From Candidatus Bathyarchaeota archaeon B26-2 (GTDB taxonomy: Archaea; Thermoproteota; Bathyarchaeia; Bathyarchaeales; B26-1), in contig LUCE01000003.1 of NCBI GenBank assembly GCA_001593935.1, positions 1-53,388 on the forward strand: a DNA stretch of 53,388 nucleotides, read 5' to 3'. This document shows positions 25,077-35,345 of the stretch, piece by piece (the stretch's first letter is position 1; every line of letters begins with the position of its first letter). Both the position numbers and the translations under genes were made by a program. The notes beneath the pieces were generated by a model. The model made no database searches. It saw nothing but the letters and a program-made list of their open reading frames with translations, and was not told the origin of the DNA.

Positions 25077-26264
25077 ATGTTTTATAATAGGGATAGAATT
25101 TCTAAATGTATTGTATGCCTTTTAGTATTCACGTCGGTTTTCGTGCTTGATCTTGGTGGCGTCTATGCGTCACGAGAGGTTGATGCGGAGGAGTTCGCTT
25201 TCAAGTTCTTGGAGCAGGTCGCGGGAATAGACCCGGATAGCGTTAAGGTGGCATCTTTTTCTGCGTCAAGCTCTAGGATCGTCGTTTTTGAGGGTGATGA
25301 CCGCCCTAGAAAAAGTGACTTCATAAATGTTGTGTTTGAGAATGGCAGTAACAGGTTTAAAGCCTCGATCAACCTTATAGATGGGAGAATTTGGTGGTAC
25401 AAACTATATCTGTTGTCTGGGAACCTTGGGCCCGATAAGTTAGGGTTTGATGACTGCTTGAGGGTAGCATACAACGCCATTGAGGGTTATCGAATGTTAT
25501 CTAACGCCAGCTACTGTGTTGAGTTCGCTCAGCTTGTCTTAACCGTTTTAAAGAACGAGAGCCTCACCATCGACTTAAATAATCCGAGCCCAACAAACGA
25601 AGAACCCTCCTTCTTTAGAGGGTTGATCTTGCTGGCACGCGTCGACGGGGAGATGGGTTCCCTAGAGATCATTTATGACAAGGAGTCCTCAACGGTCACC
25701 TTCATCTGGTTTGAAAAGATAAAGGGTCGATGGATCACCATATGGAGATCTATCGATTTAGATGTCTCTCTTAAAACAGGCTTAGTAACCTCTCTCGGAG
25801 ACAGCATGATGCATTATGAAGTGGCTACCACAGACGTTAACGTCTCCGAAGAGGAAGCCATCAAGATCGCGATGCCATATATCCAAGCGTACGCCCGTAA
25901 GAATCTACTATTGATAAAGAAGATAGAGGCAACATTCAGCTTTGAAACAGATAGCAGTTTAGATCGCAGACAAGATCGCAACGGGTTTTACTTAATATAT
26001 CCGCGATGGAGCGTCACAGCCACCTTCGATAGAGTAACTCCCCAGAACGTTTTCGCGTACACCGTTATGATTTGGGCCGACAATGGCAAGGTTTACCACC
26101 ACGGTCCACAAGGATACTTCTCTCCAGACGGTGGAAATAACATCTACCAGTTATGGCCATTATCATTTGTACTCGCCACGTTCATAATAATCTTCACCAG
26201 CCTAAGAATACGTAAGAAACATCTAGCAAAAGCTTACCACCAAAAAGTTAGGGAGGTTAGTTAA
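25077..26264 (+). CDS. Exported protein with C-terminal membrane anchor, unknown function
   Basis: A 395-residue protein with an N-terminal signal-like helix (CIVCLLVFTSVFVLDLGGVYA) and a C-terminal transmembrane helix (WPLSFVLATFIIIFTSLRI) followed by a basic tail, so the bulk should lie outside the cell. Two internal stretches (around residues 85-125 and 260-300) look like repeated PepSY-type modules: acidic VSEEEAIKIAMPY resembles the start of such modules. No enzyme motif was found. Its 3' end overlaps the convergent PH-domain gene by 4 bp. Confidence 0.68.
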   Translation: MFYNRDRISKCIVCLLVFTSVFVLDLGGVYASREVDAEEFAFKFLEQVAGIDPDSVKVASFSASSSRIVVFEGDDRPRKSDFINVVFENGSNRFKASINLIDGRIWWYKLYLLSGNLGPDKLGFDDCLRVAYNAIEGYRMLSNASYCVEFAQLVLTVLKNESLTIDLNNPSPTNEEPSFFRGLILLARVDGEMGSLEIIYDKESSTVTFIWFEKIKGRWITIWRSIDLDVSLKTGLVTSLGDSMMHYEVATTDVNVSEEEAIKIAMPYIQAYARKNLLLIKKIEATFSFETDSSLDRRQDRNGFYLIYPRWSVTATFDRVTPQNVFAYTVMIWADNGKVYHHGPQGYFSPDGGNNIYQLWPLSFVLATFIIIFTSLRIRKKHLAKAYHQKVREVS

Positions 26265-27136
26265 GAGTTGTCTCTCGCCTCTTTGAGTAGGTTCTCGATC
26301 CTCATCAGTATCGGTGCCTCTTGGGATTCGAGGCGCCTTCTGCTTATTATTGTGCGGGCCTTCCTTAGGTTCGCTATTCCATAGAGCGAAAAGTACGTTG
26401 CCGCCCTAGGCCTCTGGACGCTCTTTCCACCTCCAACACCAAAGCCCACCGTGGCCTTCTTAACGTTGGCCGCCGCGAATGTTGAGGCGAGTGCTAGGTC
26501 TTCTCCCATGCCGAAGCCTGAGGCCGAGATCGGAACTATAGTTCCGTAATTGAAGATCCTCCCAAGGATTCCCTGTCTCACGTGGATGTCAGTTATCTTA
26601 TCGTAGGTTATCTCCCTCTCCTCCCTGCTTATGAACTTCTTCTTCATGATTATCCTGTAGTCCGTCAAGATGTAGATGTGTCCCCTCCTGTACGCTTCCG
26701 TCATGACCACACCCAACAGAGCAGCTGCCCCCATCAGTATCAGCTTAACCATAACCCTCGGAATAAAGACGGGTGTTGAGAAGTAGAACTCAGAGAACGT
26801 TCCAACCGCCGCGACCGTAACCATGTAGAGGAGAGGCATCTTGGTCACCCAGAGGATGCCTACAACGTATCCCCCTAGCAAGAGAAGAGCCCAGAAGAGC
26901 ACAAGGACAACAACCTCTTCGGTCCTTACTCCCGGAATTACCCCGAAGACCAAATCGAGAACGCTGAGGAGAGATCTGTGCGCCTGCAAGTAGTAATAGA
27001 GCCATCCAAGAAAAACCGAGACAGACATCAAGTAAACCGCGACAAGATGATACCTAACAAAGGATAAGGGGTGGGGCTTCGAAGTAAGTTCCACATTCTC
27101 TCCGGGGAGGAGATCGACGCCGTGAACCCTAGACAT
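26261..27136 (-). CDS. Membrane protein with bacterial-type PH domain
   Basis: A 291-residue protein with four hydrophobic helices in the first 150 residues, then a PH-like domain of the YdbS/DUF304 kind: ILTDYRIIMKKKFISREERE, ITYDKITDIHVRQGILGRIF, YGTIVPISASG. A basic C-terminal tail (RKARTIISRRRLE) is cytoplasmic. Function is unknown, probably membrane-associated structural or stress-related. The next operon upstream is the RNAP operon on the same strand, 152 bp away. Confidence 0.8.
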   Translation of the reverse strand: MSRVHGVDLLPGENVELTSKPHPLSFVRYHLVAVYLMSVSVFLGWLYYYLQAHRSLLSVLDLVFGVIPGVRTEEVVVLVLFWALLLLGGYVVGILWVTKMPLLYMVTVAAVGTFSEFYFSTPVFIPRVMVKLILMGAAALLGVVMTEAYRRGHIYILTDYRIIMKKKFISREEREITYDKITDIHVRQGILGRIFNYGTIVPISASGFGMGEDLALASTFAAANVKKATVGFGVGGGKSVQRPRAATYFSLYGIANLRKARTIISRRRLESQEAPILMRIENLLKEARDNS

Positions 27137-27288
27137 CTTCTCATTCGTTCTCGTCTCACAGATGTTAAGAAGGTTTCTAACATGGACGTATATCCCTCAA
27201 CGTGAACAGTCCACATTTAAAAGGAAGAGAACATTACGTGACTAGTTAGCTGAGAAAGGAGAAGACCCTAGAGGTCGCCCACGCGGAG

Positions 27289-27726
27289 TTACATAATTGA
27301 GACGTTCTCTATCCGGAAGTACCTCTTAGCTAGGAACCTAAGCCTCTCGGCGTTTCTACCGTTTCTCCCGATAGCTACGCCCTTGTCCCTCGGTTCCACA
27401 GTTACCACGGCTACAGGCTTCCCGTCCAACCTCTGGATCATCCTAACCTCCCTAACGGTGGCAGGCTTGAGGGCGTTCTTTATAAACTGCGTCGGGTTAT
27501 CCGAGAACTCGATGATCTCATGCTTCTTGCCTGTCATCTTCTCGAGCAAGGCGATGTTCTTCCCCCTCTTCCCTATGGCAAGCCCAGCGTCTCCTTCCTT
27601 GATCACAAAGATTATCCGGTTGAGACGGTCGTCCACGATGCAGTCCACAACTGTGGCTCCAGTTACGCTCTCGAAGAGAGCTATGTAACGCATCTCCTTG
27701 TTCGTGAGTTTGATTCCCTTATACAA
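27289..27726 (-). CDS. nusA: NusA-like KH-domain transcription factor
   Basis: A 145-residue archaeal NusA with two KH domains, each with the RNA-binding GxxG loop: GLAIGKRGKNIALLEKM and GVAIGRNGRNAERLRFL. It lacks the N-terminal RNAP-binding domain of bacterial NusA, as usual in archaea. Its TTG start overlaps the end of rpl30e by 8 bp, implying coupled translation. It is the last gene of the RNAP operon here; the rps12/rps7 genes that commonly follow are absent. Confidence 0.95.
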   Translation of the reverse strand: MYKGIKLTNKEMRYIALFESVTGATVVDCIVDDRLNRIIFVIKEGDAGLAIGKRGKNIALLEKMTGKKHEIIEFSDNPTQFIKNALKPATVREVRMIQRLDGKPVAVVTVEPRDKGVAIGRNGRNAERLRFLAKRYFRIENVSIM

Positions 27727-28030
27727 CCTTCTTCACCGCAACCTTCAGTATATCGGAGTCGCCTGTCTCCCTTATGGTCATAGCTGAAACAGTGAAGGGT
27801 TTCCCGCAGACCGCGCCTAACTCTAGGCTGGTTCCTTCATAAACGATGAGGGGGACGCCTGACAACTTGCAGTAGTACTCGAGGTCAAGACGGGTCTTAA
27901 GCGGGCAGTTGGAAGCGACCACGATAAGCCTAGCCTTCCCGGTCTTGGCGTTCTCGAGGGCGCTCTTGGCGCCGAAGAGAACCTTCCCGGTCTTCACGGC
28001 CATGCTTATGGCCCTATTGATGTTTACCAC
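27719..28030 (-). CDS. rpl30e: Ribosomal protein L30e
   Basis: A 103-residue L7Ae/L30e-fold ribosomal protein: ISMAVKTGKVLFGAKSALEN, LIVVASNCPLKTRLDLEYYC and ELGAVCGKPFTVSAMTI are typical. It starts with GTG at 28030 and overlaps the 3' end of rpoA by 17 bp. The position between RNAP A and nusA is the conserved archaeal arrangement. Confidence 0.96.
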   Translation of the reverse strand: MVNINRAISMAVKTGKVLFGAKSALENAKTGKARLIVVASNCPLKTRLDLEYYCKLSGVPLIVYEGTSLELGAVCGKPFTVSAMTIRETGDSDILKVAVKKVV

Positions 28031-31000
28031 CCGCCGGATCGCCTCGTTCCTCTTTTTCTCCCCTTAATAGCTGTGAAGCTGACATATAAATGTCAACCAG
28101 CCCCGTCCCGATTGGGATCGCCTGTCCAACGATCACATTCTCGGTGACCCCTTTGAGCGGGTCGCTTCCACCTCTAACAGCTGCCTCCACGATGTTCGGT
28201 ATCGTGATCTCGAACGCAGCCTTGGCTAAGACGCTCGCTTTCTCTCCGCTTATCCCGTGTCTCCCGATCTGCCGAACGCTCCCGGTCGCGGTCATGATGT
28301 CGGCTACGAGCATGACGTGCCGGATGTCGACGTCTAAGCCTTGATCCTCTAGGACTCCCATGGCCTCCTTTATTAAGGCGTTCCTCGCAGCCTCTATACC
28401 AAGCGTCCCAGCGATCTCGTGTACGTTGTTAGTCGTTGTCCGGGTTGGGTCGACGCCTTTGACTTTAAGTACCTCTGAGAGGTTTGATCCGTCAGTCCTT
28501 ATGACCCATTCGCCCTCTTCCTCGGTGACGCGGACTCTCCTTATTCCGGGAACACCCTTAACGTACAGAGATGAGATTTTATCCAGAAGCCTCTTGAGGT
28601 TAATCTCTCTCTTAGGCTCGAAGATTATGCTGTCCTCAACGAACCTGATCGCGCAGTCCGGAACCACAATCCTCTCCTTCAAGAGTTCAAGGGTTACGCC
28701 CTTATCCCTCAGTAAGTTAGGGTCAAGCTTTATTACGACCCCGCCGGTCTGGGGATCTATGTACGCGTCACTTGCGAGGTCTCCGAGCTTTGTGTAGACG
28801 ATTCCCCGCGCGACTTCTGCTGCCTTCTCCCTCTCCCTCTTATGCTCTTCGTCAAGGTATATGGTCATTATCGGGGTTGAAGGAACCCTCCTAGCGTCGA
28901 CGATCTCGATGAGCCTCGGAAGCCCTATGGTCACGTTCTGCTCCCTAACGCCGGCGTAGTGGAAGGTCCTCAAAGTCATCTGGGTTCCCGGCTCGCCTAT
29001 CGACTGGGCTGCAACTATGCCTATGGCCTCACCAGGCTCGACAAGGGCCATCCTATAGTTCTCTATAGTCTGTTCGACCGCCATGTCTACGCCTTTACGG
29101 CTTATCTCGGCCTCGTAGAGGCCTCTCCTAAGCTCATCTATGAGGAGGGGTGTGAGCTGGTTCTCAACCTCTTTAAGTTTCTTCTCGATGTAAGATTTGG
29201 GTGCGGGTTCACCGACGCCCGTCATAAGCTTGATGCGGTCGATGAGCCTCCCAACGTTGACCGCCTTACCGTGATCGCTCTTAGCTGGGTCCACCCCGTC
29301 TTCCCCGTATCTGAACTGAATGATCTCTCCGAGGGGTCCCCTAACGGTCCCGTCGTACTCGACGTGGAGGTGCTCCATGGCGTTTATCAAACGTCTCTGC
29401 ATGTATCCGCTCTGCTGGGTTCTCACAGCAGTGTCGACGAGGCCTTCTCTGCCTCCCATAGCGTGGAAGAAGAACTCCACAGGGTCTAAGCCGTCTCTAA
29501 ATGAGGAGTAGACGAAGCCTCTGGCCTTAGGCGTCGAGTCGCCGATCTTGAAGTGCGGCAGAGCCCTCTCCAAGTATCCGCGCATGATCCTCTTCCCGCG
29601 GACGGACTGTTGGCCTAGGCAGGCGGTCATCTGCCCTATATTGATTATGGAGCCTCTAGCCCCGCTCCTCGTCATCAATATCCCGGCGTTGGTGATGTCC
29701 AAGTCTAAGTCAGCCATCTCCCACGCCTCTTTCTCGGCGAGAGCGAGCTCGTTCATGACGTATATCTCGAAGGAGTCGATCAAGGTCTGTCCTGGAAGCC
29801 TCTCAAGCGTTCCCTTCTGCAACGCCTCGATGAACCCTTGTATCCTCTTCTCAGCATCTTCGTAGATGACCCTCTTTATCCTCTCTTTCACCTTCGATGA
29901 GAGTTCAAGCTCGTCGTACGAGTATGTGAACCCCCTCATCGTTATGAACTTCGTGAGGAGCCTCGAGATACTGTTGAGGAAAGTTCTCCCAGCCTGGGTT
30001 CCATAGTCCTTGATTATCCTGTGTAGAAGACTCTCAGACTTCTCAGCTCCGATCGCGTTCTTATCGATGACTCCGCGTTCGAGAACCCCGTTCTTGATGA
30101 CAACGTAAGCATCGTATTCGCAGTCCTCCTTTAGGCAGACATTGCACTTACGGCAGATGTTCGCCTTCAAAGTGTAGTTCATCCCTGAAGGAATGAAGAG
30201 ACTGAAGATCTGCTTTCCGGTCCACCTCGGCTCCGGCTCTTTTATCTCGGGCTCGGGAAGCGGGCCTTCATACCCCGCCGAGATCAGGAGTTCACAGACC
30301 TCCTTCTTCGTTAGGAGATTCGCCTTCCGAGTGAAGAGGTACGCCGCCGTCACGAAGTCCCTTATGGCTCCGATGATGGGGCCCCCAAACCTCGGTGAGA
30401 GTATGTGGTCTTGAACCTGCATGAGGAGCCTAGCCTCTGTCTGGGCCTCCTCGCTCTGCGGGACGTGGAGGTTCATCTCGTCCCCGTCGAAGTCCGCGTT
30501 GTACGGCGGGCAGACGCAGAGGTGGAGCCTAAAGGTCTTGTGGGGTAGAACCCTGACGTAGTGGGCCATGATCGACATTCTGTGGAGTGAAGGCTGCCTG
30601 TTGAAGATGACGACGTCGCCGTCGCAGAGGTGTCTCTCAACCACGAAATCCGGCTCTAGGGTTTCCGCAACCTTCTCCCTATCGGTCACAAACTCCAGTC
30701 TGACACGTTTCCCGTCGGGCCTCACTATGTAGAGGGCTCCGGGATACTTATCCGGCCCGTTCCTGACGAGTTCACGCATCCTCTCTAGGTTCCACAACGT
30801 CACCTTCTCGGGAACCGTGAGTCTCATAGCTATCTCTAGCGGAACCCCAACCTCGTTTATGTCGAGATTCGGGTCGGGGGTGATCACTGTTCGAGCCGAG
30901 AAGTCAACTCTCTTCCCGGAGAGGTTGCTGCGGAAACGGCCCTCCTTCCCCTTCAAGCGTTGAGAGAGCGTCTTCAGAGCCCTGCCGGAACGGTGGCGGG

Positions 31001-31871
31001 CTGGCGGTATACCGGAAGCCTCGTTGTTGAAGTACGTCGTGACGTGGTACTGTAGGAGCTCCGAGAGGTCTTGAATTATGAGGGTTGGCGCCCCAGCCTC
31101 TATGTTCTCCTTTAGACGCTGGTTTATCCTCGTTATATCGACGAGCTTATGGGTTAAGTCGTCCTCGGAACGGATACCTGACTCCAAAGTTATCGAGGGC
31201 CTAACATAAACCGGAGGAACGGGAAGAACCTGAAGTATCATCCACTCCGGCCTAGCATGATCAGGATCGAAACCGATCAACCTTAAGTCGTCGTCAGGTA
31301 TCCTCTCAAACCTCTCCCTGATCATGTTGGCGGTTAGGCGTTGGGCCCCCTCCTCGAGGTACTCGCGGAAGATCGTGGGCTTCTCGAATTCTATCTTGTA
31401 CTGTTCAGCTCCGCAGTGGGGACACTCTCTATTCCCCTTGGCTTCTCTGAGCACATCCTCGTAGAAGGAGTTTGGGACGCTGCCCATAACTTCCTTAACG
31501 TGGTTTATCCGATCCTTTATCTCGCCGATCCTCTTGTCGGAGAGGAGGATGCGTCCACAGTTTCTGCATGTCGCTTGGAGGAGGCTGTATATGACTTTTG
31601 TAAACTCGACGTGTATGACTGGGACCGCCAGTTCGATGTGTCCGAAGTGGCCTGGACAACCGGCGGCTGTGTTTCCGCAGGTTCTGCAGCGCTGTCTAGG
31701 TTCTAGGGTTCCAAGCCTACCGTCCATCAAACCGGACGTTATGGCTGCTCCATCCTCATCGTACGTGTCCGCTGTCTGTATCTCGACGACTGAGAGCCTA
31801 CGTATCTCTTGAGGGGAGAGCATCCCGAACGTTATCTCGTCGATTATCTTGTAGACTTCCTCATAAGCCAT
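28014..31871 (-). CDS. rpoA: DNA-directed RNA polymerase subunit A, unsplit (A' plus A'')
   Basis: A single 1285-residue subunit containing both halves that are separate genes in most archaea. The A' part has the zinc motifs CRTCGNTAAGCPGHFGH (about 62-78) and CRNCG, the RVDFSARTVITPDPN region, and the catalytic NADFDGDEMNLHVP (about 458-471) with three Asp for Mg. The bridge/trigger region GEAIGIVAAQSIGEPGTQMT (about 947-966) belongs to A''. The join lies near residues 880-920 with no stop or restart. It begins 2 bp after rpoB. Confidence 0.97.
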   Translation of the reverse strand: MAYEEVYKIIDEITFGMLSPQEIRRLSVVEIQTADTYDEDGAAITSGLMDGRLGTLEPRQRCRTCGNTAAGCPGHFGHIELAVPVIHVEFTKVIYSLLQATCRNCGRILLSDKRIGEIKDRINHVKEVMGSVPNSFYEDVLREAKGNRECPHCGAEQYKIEFEKPTIFREYLEEGAQRLTANMIRERFERIPDDDLRLIGFDPDHARPEWMILQVLPVPPVYVRPSITLESGIRSEDDLTHKLVDITRINQRLKENIEAGAPTLIIQDLSELLQYHVTTYFNNEASGIPPARHRSGRALKTLSQRLKGKEGRFRSNLSGKRVDFSARTVITPDPNLDINEVGVPLEIAMRLTVPEKVTLWNLERMRELVRNGPDKYPGALYIVRPDGKRVRLEFVTDREKVAETLEPDFVVERHLCDGDVVIFNRQPSLHRMSIMAHYVRVLPHKTFRLHLCVCPPYNADFDGDEMNLHVPQSEEAQTEARLLMQVQDHILSPRFGGPIIGAIRDFVTAAYLFTRKANLLTKKEVCELLISAGYEGPLPEPEIKEPEPRWTGKQIFSLFIPSGMNYTLKANICRKCNVCLKEDCEYDAYVVIKNGVLERGVIDKNAIGAEKSESLLHRIIKDYGTQAGRTFLNSISRLLTKFITMRGFTYSYDELELSSKVKERIKRVIYEDAEKRIQGFIEALQKGTLERLPGQTLIDSFEIYVMNELALAEKEAWEMADLDLDITNAGILMTRSGARGSIINIGQMTACLGQQSVRGKRIMRGYLERALPHFKIGDSTPKARGFVYSSFRDGLDPVEFFFHAMGGREGLVDTAVRTQQSGYMQRRLINAMEHLHVEYDGTVRGPLGEIIQFRYGEDGVDPAKSDHGKAVNVGRLIDRIKLMTGVGEPAPKSYIEKKLKEVENQLTPLLIDELRRGLYEAEISRKGVDMAVEQTIENYRMALVEPGEAIGIVAAQSIGEPGTQMTLRTFHYAGVREQNVTIGLPRLIEIVDARRVPSTPIMTIYLDEEHKREREKAAEVARGIVYTKLGDLASDAYIDPQTGGVVIKLDPNLLRDKGVTLELLKERIVVPDCAIRFVEDSIIFEPKREINLKRLLDKISSLYVKGVPGIRRVRVTEEEGEWVIRTDGSNLSEVLKVKGVDPTRTTTNNVHEIAGTLGIEAARNALIKEAMGVLEDQGLDVDIRHVMLVADIMTATGSVRQIGRHGISGEKASVLAKAAFEITIPNIVEAAVRGGSDPLKGVTENVIVGQAIPIGTGLVDIYMSASQLLRGEKEERGDPAGGKHQ

Positions 31872-31873
31872 GA

Positions 31874-34800
31874 CTAAGCCCTCTCCTTCAACCTAAGACG
31901 TGGAGATACACACAGGCTCATCAGCTCCTGTAAGAGGAGCTTAAAGGCATATGAGACTACAACCGGGGAGACGTGGCCCTTATCCCCACAGATTCGGCAG
32001 ACATACTTGCGCTGCTTCAAGTCGTAGTAGGCGTAGTATCCGCAGTTCTCACAGACGTATAGGACGTACTTGTCAGACTCTTCTAGGAGGCGGTCCCGGA
32101 GGAGCATAGCAGCCCCATGCCCAATCAAGCAGTCGCGTTCCATCTCGCCGAACCTAAGTCCTCCCCCACGGGCTCTCCCTTCAGTCGGCTGCCTCGTCAA
32201 CATCTGAACTTGGCCTCTAGCCCTAGCGTGAATCTTGTCTGCAACCATGTGGTGAAGCTTCTGGTAATAGACGAGCCCTATGAAGATGTCGGCTACGAAC
32301 TTCTCCCCTGTGATCCCGTTGTACATGACCTCCCTACCCGTGTGGCTGAAGCCCAACTCGACGAGCATACGTTTTATCTCTTCAGGCCTCTCGTTGGCGA
32401 ACGCCGTTCCGTCGACGGGTGTACCCCTCATGGCCGAGACCTTGCCAGCCATGGACTCCAAGAACTGGCCTATAGTCATCCTCGACGGTATGGCGTGGGG
32501 GTTGATTATTATGTCTGGAACCATTCCGTTCGCGCTGAAGGGCATATCCTCCTGCGGGACGATCATGCCTATTACCCCTTTCTGTCCGTGGCGAGACGCG
32601 AACTTGTCGCCCAGCTCCGGGACGCGTTGATCCCTTATCCTAACCTTGACGAGTTTGTTTCCCTCGTTGGTCTCGGTTATGAAGACGGCGTCCACCACTC
32701 CTTTCTCGGAAGGCCTCATATCGATCGATGAGTCTCTCATGGTTGGACCTCTAACCTCGAACTCCTTATACTCCTCGAGGAATCTGGGTGGGCTCATCCT
32801 CCCTATGAGAACGTCTCCGCCCGAGACGGCTGACTCGGGGCCGACGACTCCGTCGGCCTCTAGGAGCCGGTAATACTGTTCACCTCTGTACCCTCTCACC
32901 CCTGCCTCCGGTATGACGAGGCGGTCTCTCAACCCGCCGAGGTACTGCCGGCACTCAGCCTCATAGATTCTGTAGAAGGTGGACCTTGCCAGCCCTCGTT
33001 CTATGGATGCCTTATTGAAGATGAGGGCGTCCTCCATGTTGTACCCCTCAAAGGATAGGACGGCTACGACGCAGTTCTGTCCCGACGGCCTCAACTTGTA
33101 TCCCATGAACTCCATGGGCTTCGTCTCTACCAAGGGCTTCTGTGGATAGTGAATTATGTGCGACCTCGAGTCAACCCTCAAGGGAAAGTTTACGGCGTAT
33201 ATGCCCAAGGCCTGCTTCGACATAGCCGACTCGTAGGAGTTGCGCGGAGACTGGTTATGTTCGGGGTATGGAATGAGGGACGCACATATGCCTAAGATCG
33301 TGTAAGGAGCTATCTCCAAGTGGGTGTGTTCAGGGGTCAACTCCTCGGGCGTAAGCGCTATGTAAGTGTTCTCCTCCTCCTCGGCGTCGATGTACTCGAT
33401 TATGCCGTTCTTAATAAGGTCTTCCCATCCCCACTCCTTAGAACGAATCTTCTCCAAGTGTTCCCTAGTCAGCTTAGGAACACCGTTCTCGACGATTATA
33501 AGCGGCCTCCTCACACGGCCCTGATCACAGTTTATGCAGACCTCTTCTCTGACGCCGTGCTCCTTCGAGAGGTAAGCCACGTTGATCTCGGACGATATCT
33601 CGCCGTTTCTCCGGGCCCGTCTCAGCTCGTCGACGAGTTCCTTCGGGTTGATCGTGTAGCCGACTAGGCGGCCGTCTACAAAGACCTTTGTTCCTGAGAG
33701 TTTTAGGCTCTTGCTCGCCTCGTTGTATGGGATTACGCCCATGTAGTGGAGGAGCCTCTTAACCCTCTCGGGGTTCGTCCCGACCGAGATGGACGCGGAG
33801 AGGGCTAAGTTCTTCACGAGCCCGCAGTTTGACCCTTCAGGAGTCTCGTTGGGGCAGAGTCTACCCCAGTGGGTGGGGTGTAGGTCTCTAGCCTCGAAGT
33901 TGGGTTGACTTCGGCTGAGTGGGGACTGGAGCCTCCTCAAGTGGCTGAGCATAGAGATAGTGTTCGTCCGGTCTAGGAGCTGGGTTATGCCGACTTGTCC
34001 ACGTCCCCAGTTTCCAGTCGCCAAGGCGTGCTGGAGCTTCTCGGAAATTATGCCAGGCCTAACGGAGACAGAGACGCTTATCGACTGCCTCTTCGGCCCC
34101 ATCCTCTCGAGCTGATACTTTATGTCTCGACAGAGGTTTCTGAAGGCCATTCTGAAGAGGTCCGCTAGGAGGGGACCCGCGAGCTTCAGCCTCTTGTTCT
34201 TGAAGTGATCTTTATCGTCAGGCTTACGCATGCCCAGTTTGAGCTCGATTACCCTTAACGCCATCTCGCCTAGGAAGTAAGCCTTCTCTAGACGTTTCTC
34301 CCTGGTTCTCCCTATATGAGGCAGGAAGTTCCTATCGATTATGTTCTCAGCTTTACTGAAACGGTACTCTCTCGGTTGTCCGTGGGCGATTCTGTTCCCT
34401 ATGTACAGGATGGCCTCCTCTACGGTGTCGGCTCTCTTAACAGCCTCGTCGTCGAACGAACCCTCAAGCTCGCCTTGTATGGTTGGATCTACGGAGACGG
34501 CTTCAGCTATCTCGCGGTCCGACTCTAAGCCGAGGGCTCTCATAAGTATGACGAAGGGTATCTCCGCGGGTACTCCGGGAACCGAGACGTACATGGCTCC
34601 GTTCGGCTTCATCCTCAACCCGATGCGGGCTCTGAAGCCCACGGTCGTCGAGAAGACCTTAGCTTGATATACTGGGTTTACGCCCCTCTCGTCTACATCG
34701 ACGAGTATGCGGTTTGGAGCCAAGTCCTCTAGAGCCACTATCACTCTTTCAGAGCCGTTGATTATGAAGTATCCTCCCGGGTCTTCCGGGTCCTCACCCT

Positions 34801-35245
34801 GCCTTATCAGTTCCTCCCTAGAGAGGCCTGAGAGGAGACACCTGCTCGACTTGAGCATCGTCGGGAGGTCCCCAATATAAACGAGTTCGCTGTTGACCTC
34901 CCTGTCGCCGATGACTGTAGTCATCTCCAAGGAGAGGGGCATAGCGTAGGTTAGGTTGCGGAGCCGGGCCTCCATAGGATAGATCTCGTGGTATGTTCCG
35001 TCGACCTCGGTCACGTAGGGGTACTCGATCACGCCCCTGTCGACTTCCCTATATATGTAGATTCTTCCGAGCTTTATCTTGTACGGCTCCCCTGGAACAT
35101 CTATCTCGATCTCTCCAACCTCGTCGACTATCTCTTGGAGTCCGTGTTCGATGAAATCGTTGTAGGAGTCGAGGTGTTGTCTAACTAGGCCCTTCTCATC
35201 GAAGAAGGATTTCAAGAGTGTGAACGCGTTCTCTAAACTATACAA
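31874..35245 (-). CDS. rpoB: DNA-directed RNA polymerase subunit B, unsplit
   Basis: A 1123-residue complete B subunit; in some euryarchaea it is split in two. Landmarks are EKGLVRQHLDSYNDFIEHGL at the N-terminus, the fork/Rif-like SQPNFEARDLHPTHWGRLCP, GRMSPPRFL, the catalytic-centre LGDKFASRHGQKGVIG, and a C-terminal zinc finger (YVCENCGYYAYY, YVCRICGDKG). The start is TTG at 35245, fixed by an in-frame TAA immediately before it; aggagga lies upstream. No rpoH gene precedes it, unlike the usual archaeal order. Confidence 0.97.
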   Translation of the reverse strand: MYSLENAFTLLKSFFDEKGLVRQHLDSYNDFIEHGLQEIVDEVGEIEIDVPGEPYKIKLGRIYIYREVDRGVIEYPYVTEVDGTYHEIYPMEARLRNLTYAMPLSLEMTTVIGDREVNSELVYIGDLPTMLKSSRCLLSGLSREELIRQGEDPEDPGGYFIINGSERVIVALEDLAPNRILVDVDERGVNPVYQAKVFSTTVGFRARIGLRMKPNGAMYVSVPGVPAEIPFVILMRALGLESDREIAEAVSVDPTIQGELEGSFDDEAVKRADTVEEAILYIGNRIAHGQPREYRFSKAENIIDRNFLPHIGRTREKRLEKAYFLGEMALRVIELKLGMRKPDDKDHFKNKRLKLAGPLLADLFRMAFRNLCRDIKYQLERMGPKRQSISVSVSVRPGIISEKLQHALATGNWGRGQVGITQLLDRTNTISMLSHLRRLQSPLSRSQPNFEARDLHPTHWGRLCPNETPEGSNCGLVKNLALSASISVGTNPERVKRLLHYMGVIPYNEASKSLKLSGTKVFVDGRLVGYTINPKELVDELRRARRNGEISSEINVAYLSKEHGVREEVCINCDQGRVRRPLIIVENGVPKLTREHLEKIRSKEWGWEDLIKNGIIEYIDAEEEENTYIALTPEELTPEHTHLEIAPYTILGICASLIPYPEHNQSPRNSYESAMSKQALGIYAVNFPLRVDSRSHIIHYPQKPLVETKPMEFMGYKLRPSGQNCVVAVLSFEGYNMEDALIFNKASIERGLARSTFYRIYEAECRQYLGGLRDRLVIPEAGVRGYRGEQYYRLLEADGVVGPESAVSGGDVLIGRMSPPRFLEEYKEFEVRGPTMRDSSIDMRPSEKGVVDAVFITETNEGNKLVKVRIRDQRVPELGDKFASRHGQKGVIGMIVPQEDMPFSANGMVPDIIINPHAIPSRMTIGQFLESMAGKVSAMRGTPVDGTAFANERPEEIKRMLVELGFSHTGREVMYNGITGEKFVADIFIGLVYYQKLHHMVADKIHARARGQVQMLTRQPTEGRARGGGLRFGEMERDCLIGHGAAMLLRDRLLEESDKYVLYVCENCGYYAYYDLKQRKYVCRICGDKGHVSPVVVSYAFKLLLQELMSLCVSPRLRLKERA

Positions 35246-35345
35246 TTACTATGTTCTCCTCCGTAAATTCGGTTTTTAGGTTCTCGGGCTGGGTTATCCC
35301 CCTGATTGGAGATTCCTCATGCGTGGAAGAGCTCTGTCCAGACAT
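35238..35345 (-). CDS. Possible 35-codon leader ORF overlapping the rpoB start
   Basis: An ATG at 35345 opens a 35-residue frame (MSGQSSSTHEESPIRGITQP and on) whose TAG lies just inside rpoB, overlapping its TTG start. It has no good ribosome binding site and no known family, so it could be a leader peptide, a small protein or chance. Confidence 0.25.
   Translation of the reverse strand: MSGQSSSTHEESPIRGITQPENLKTEFTEENIVIV

Noticed and set aside
32117-32731. 204-aa plus-strand ORF
   Set aside because: Antisense shadow of rpoB.
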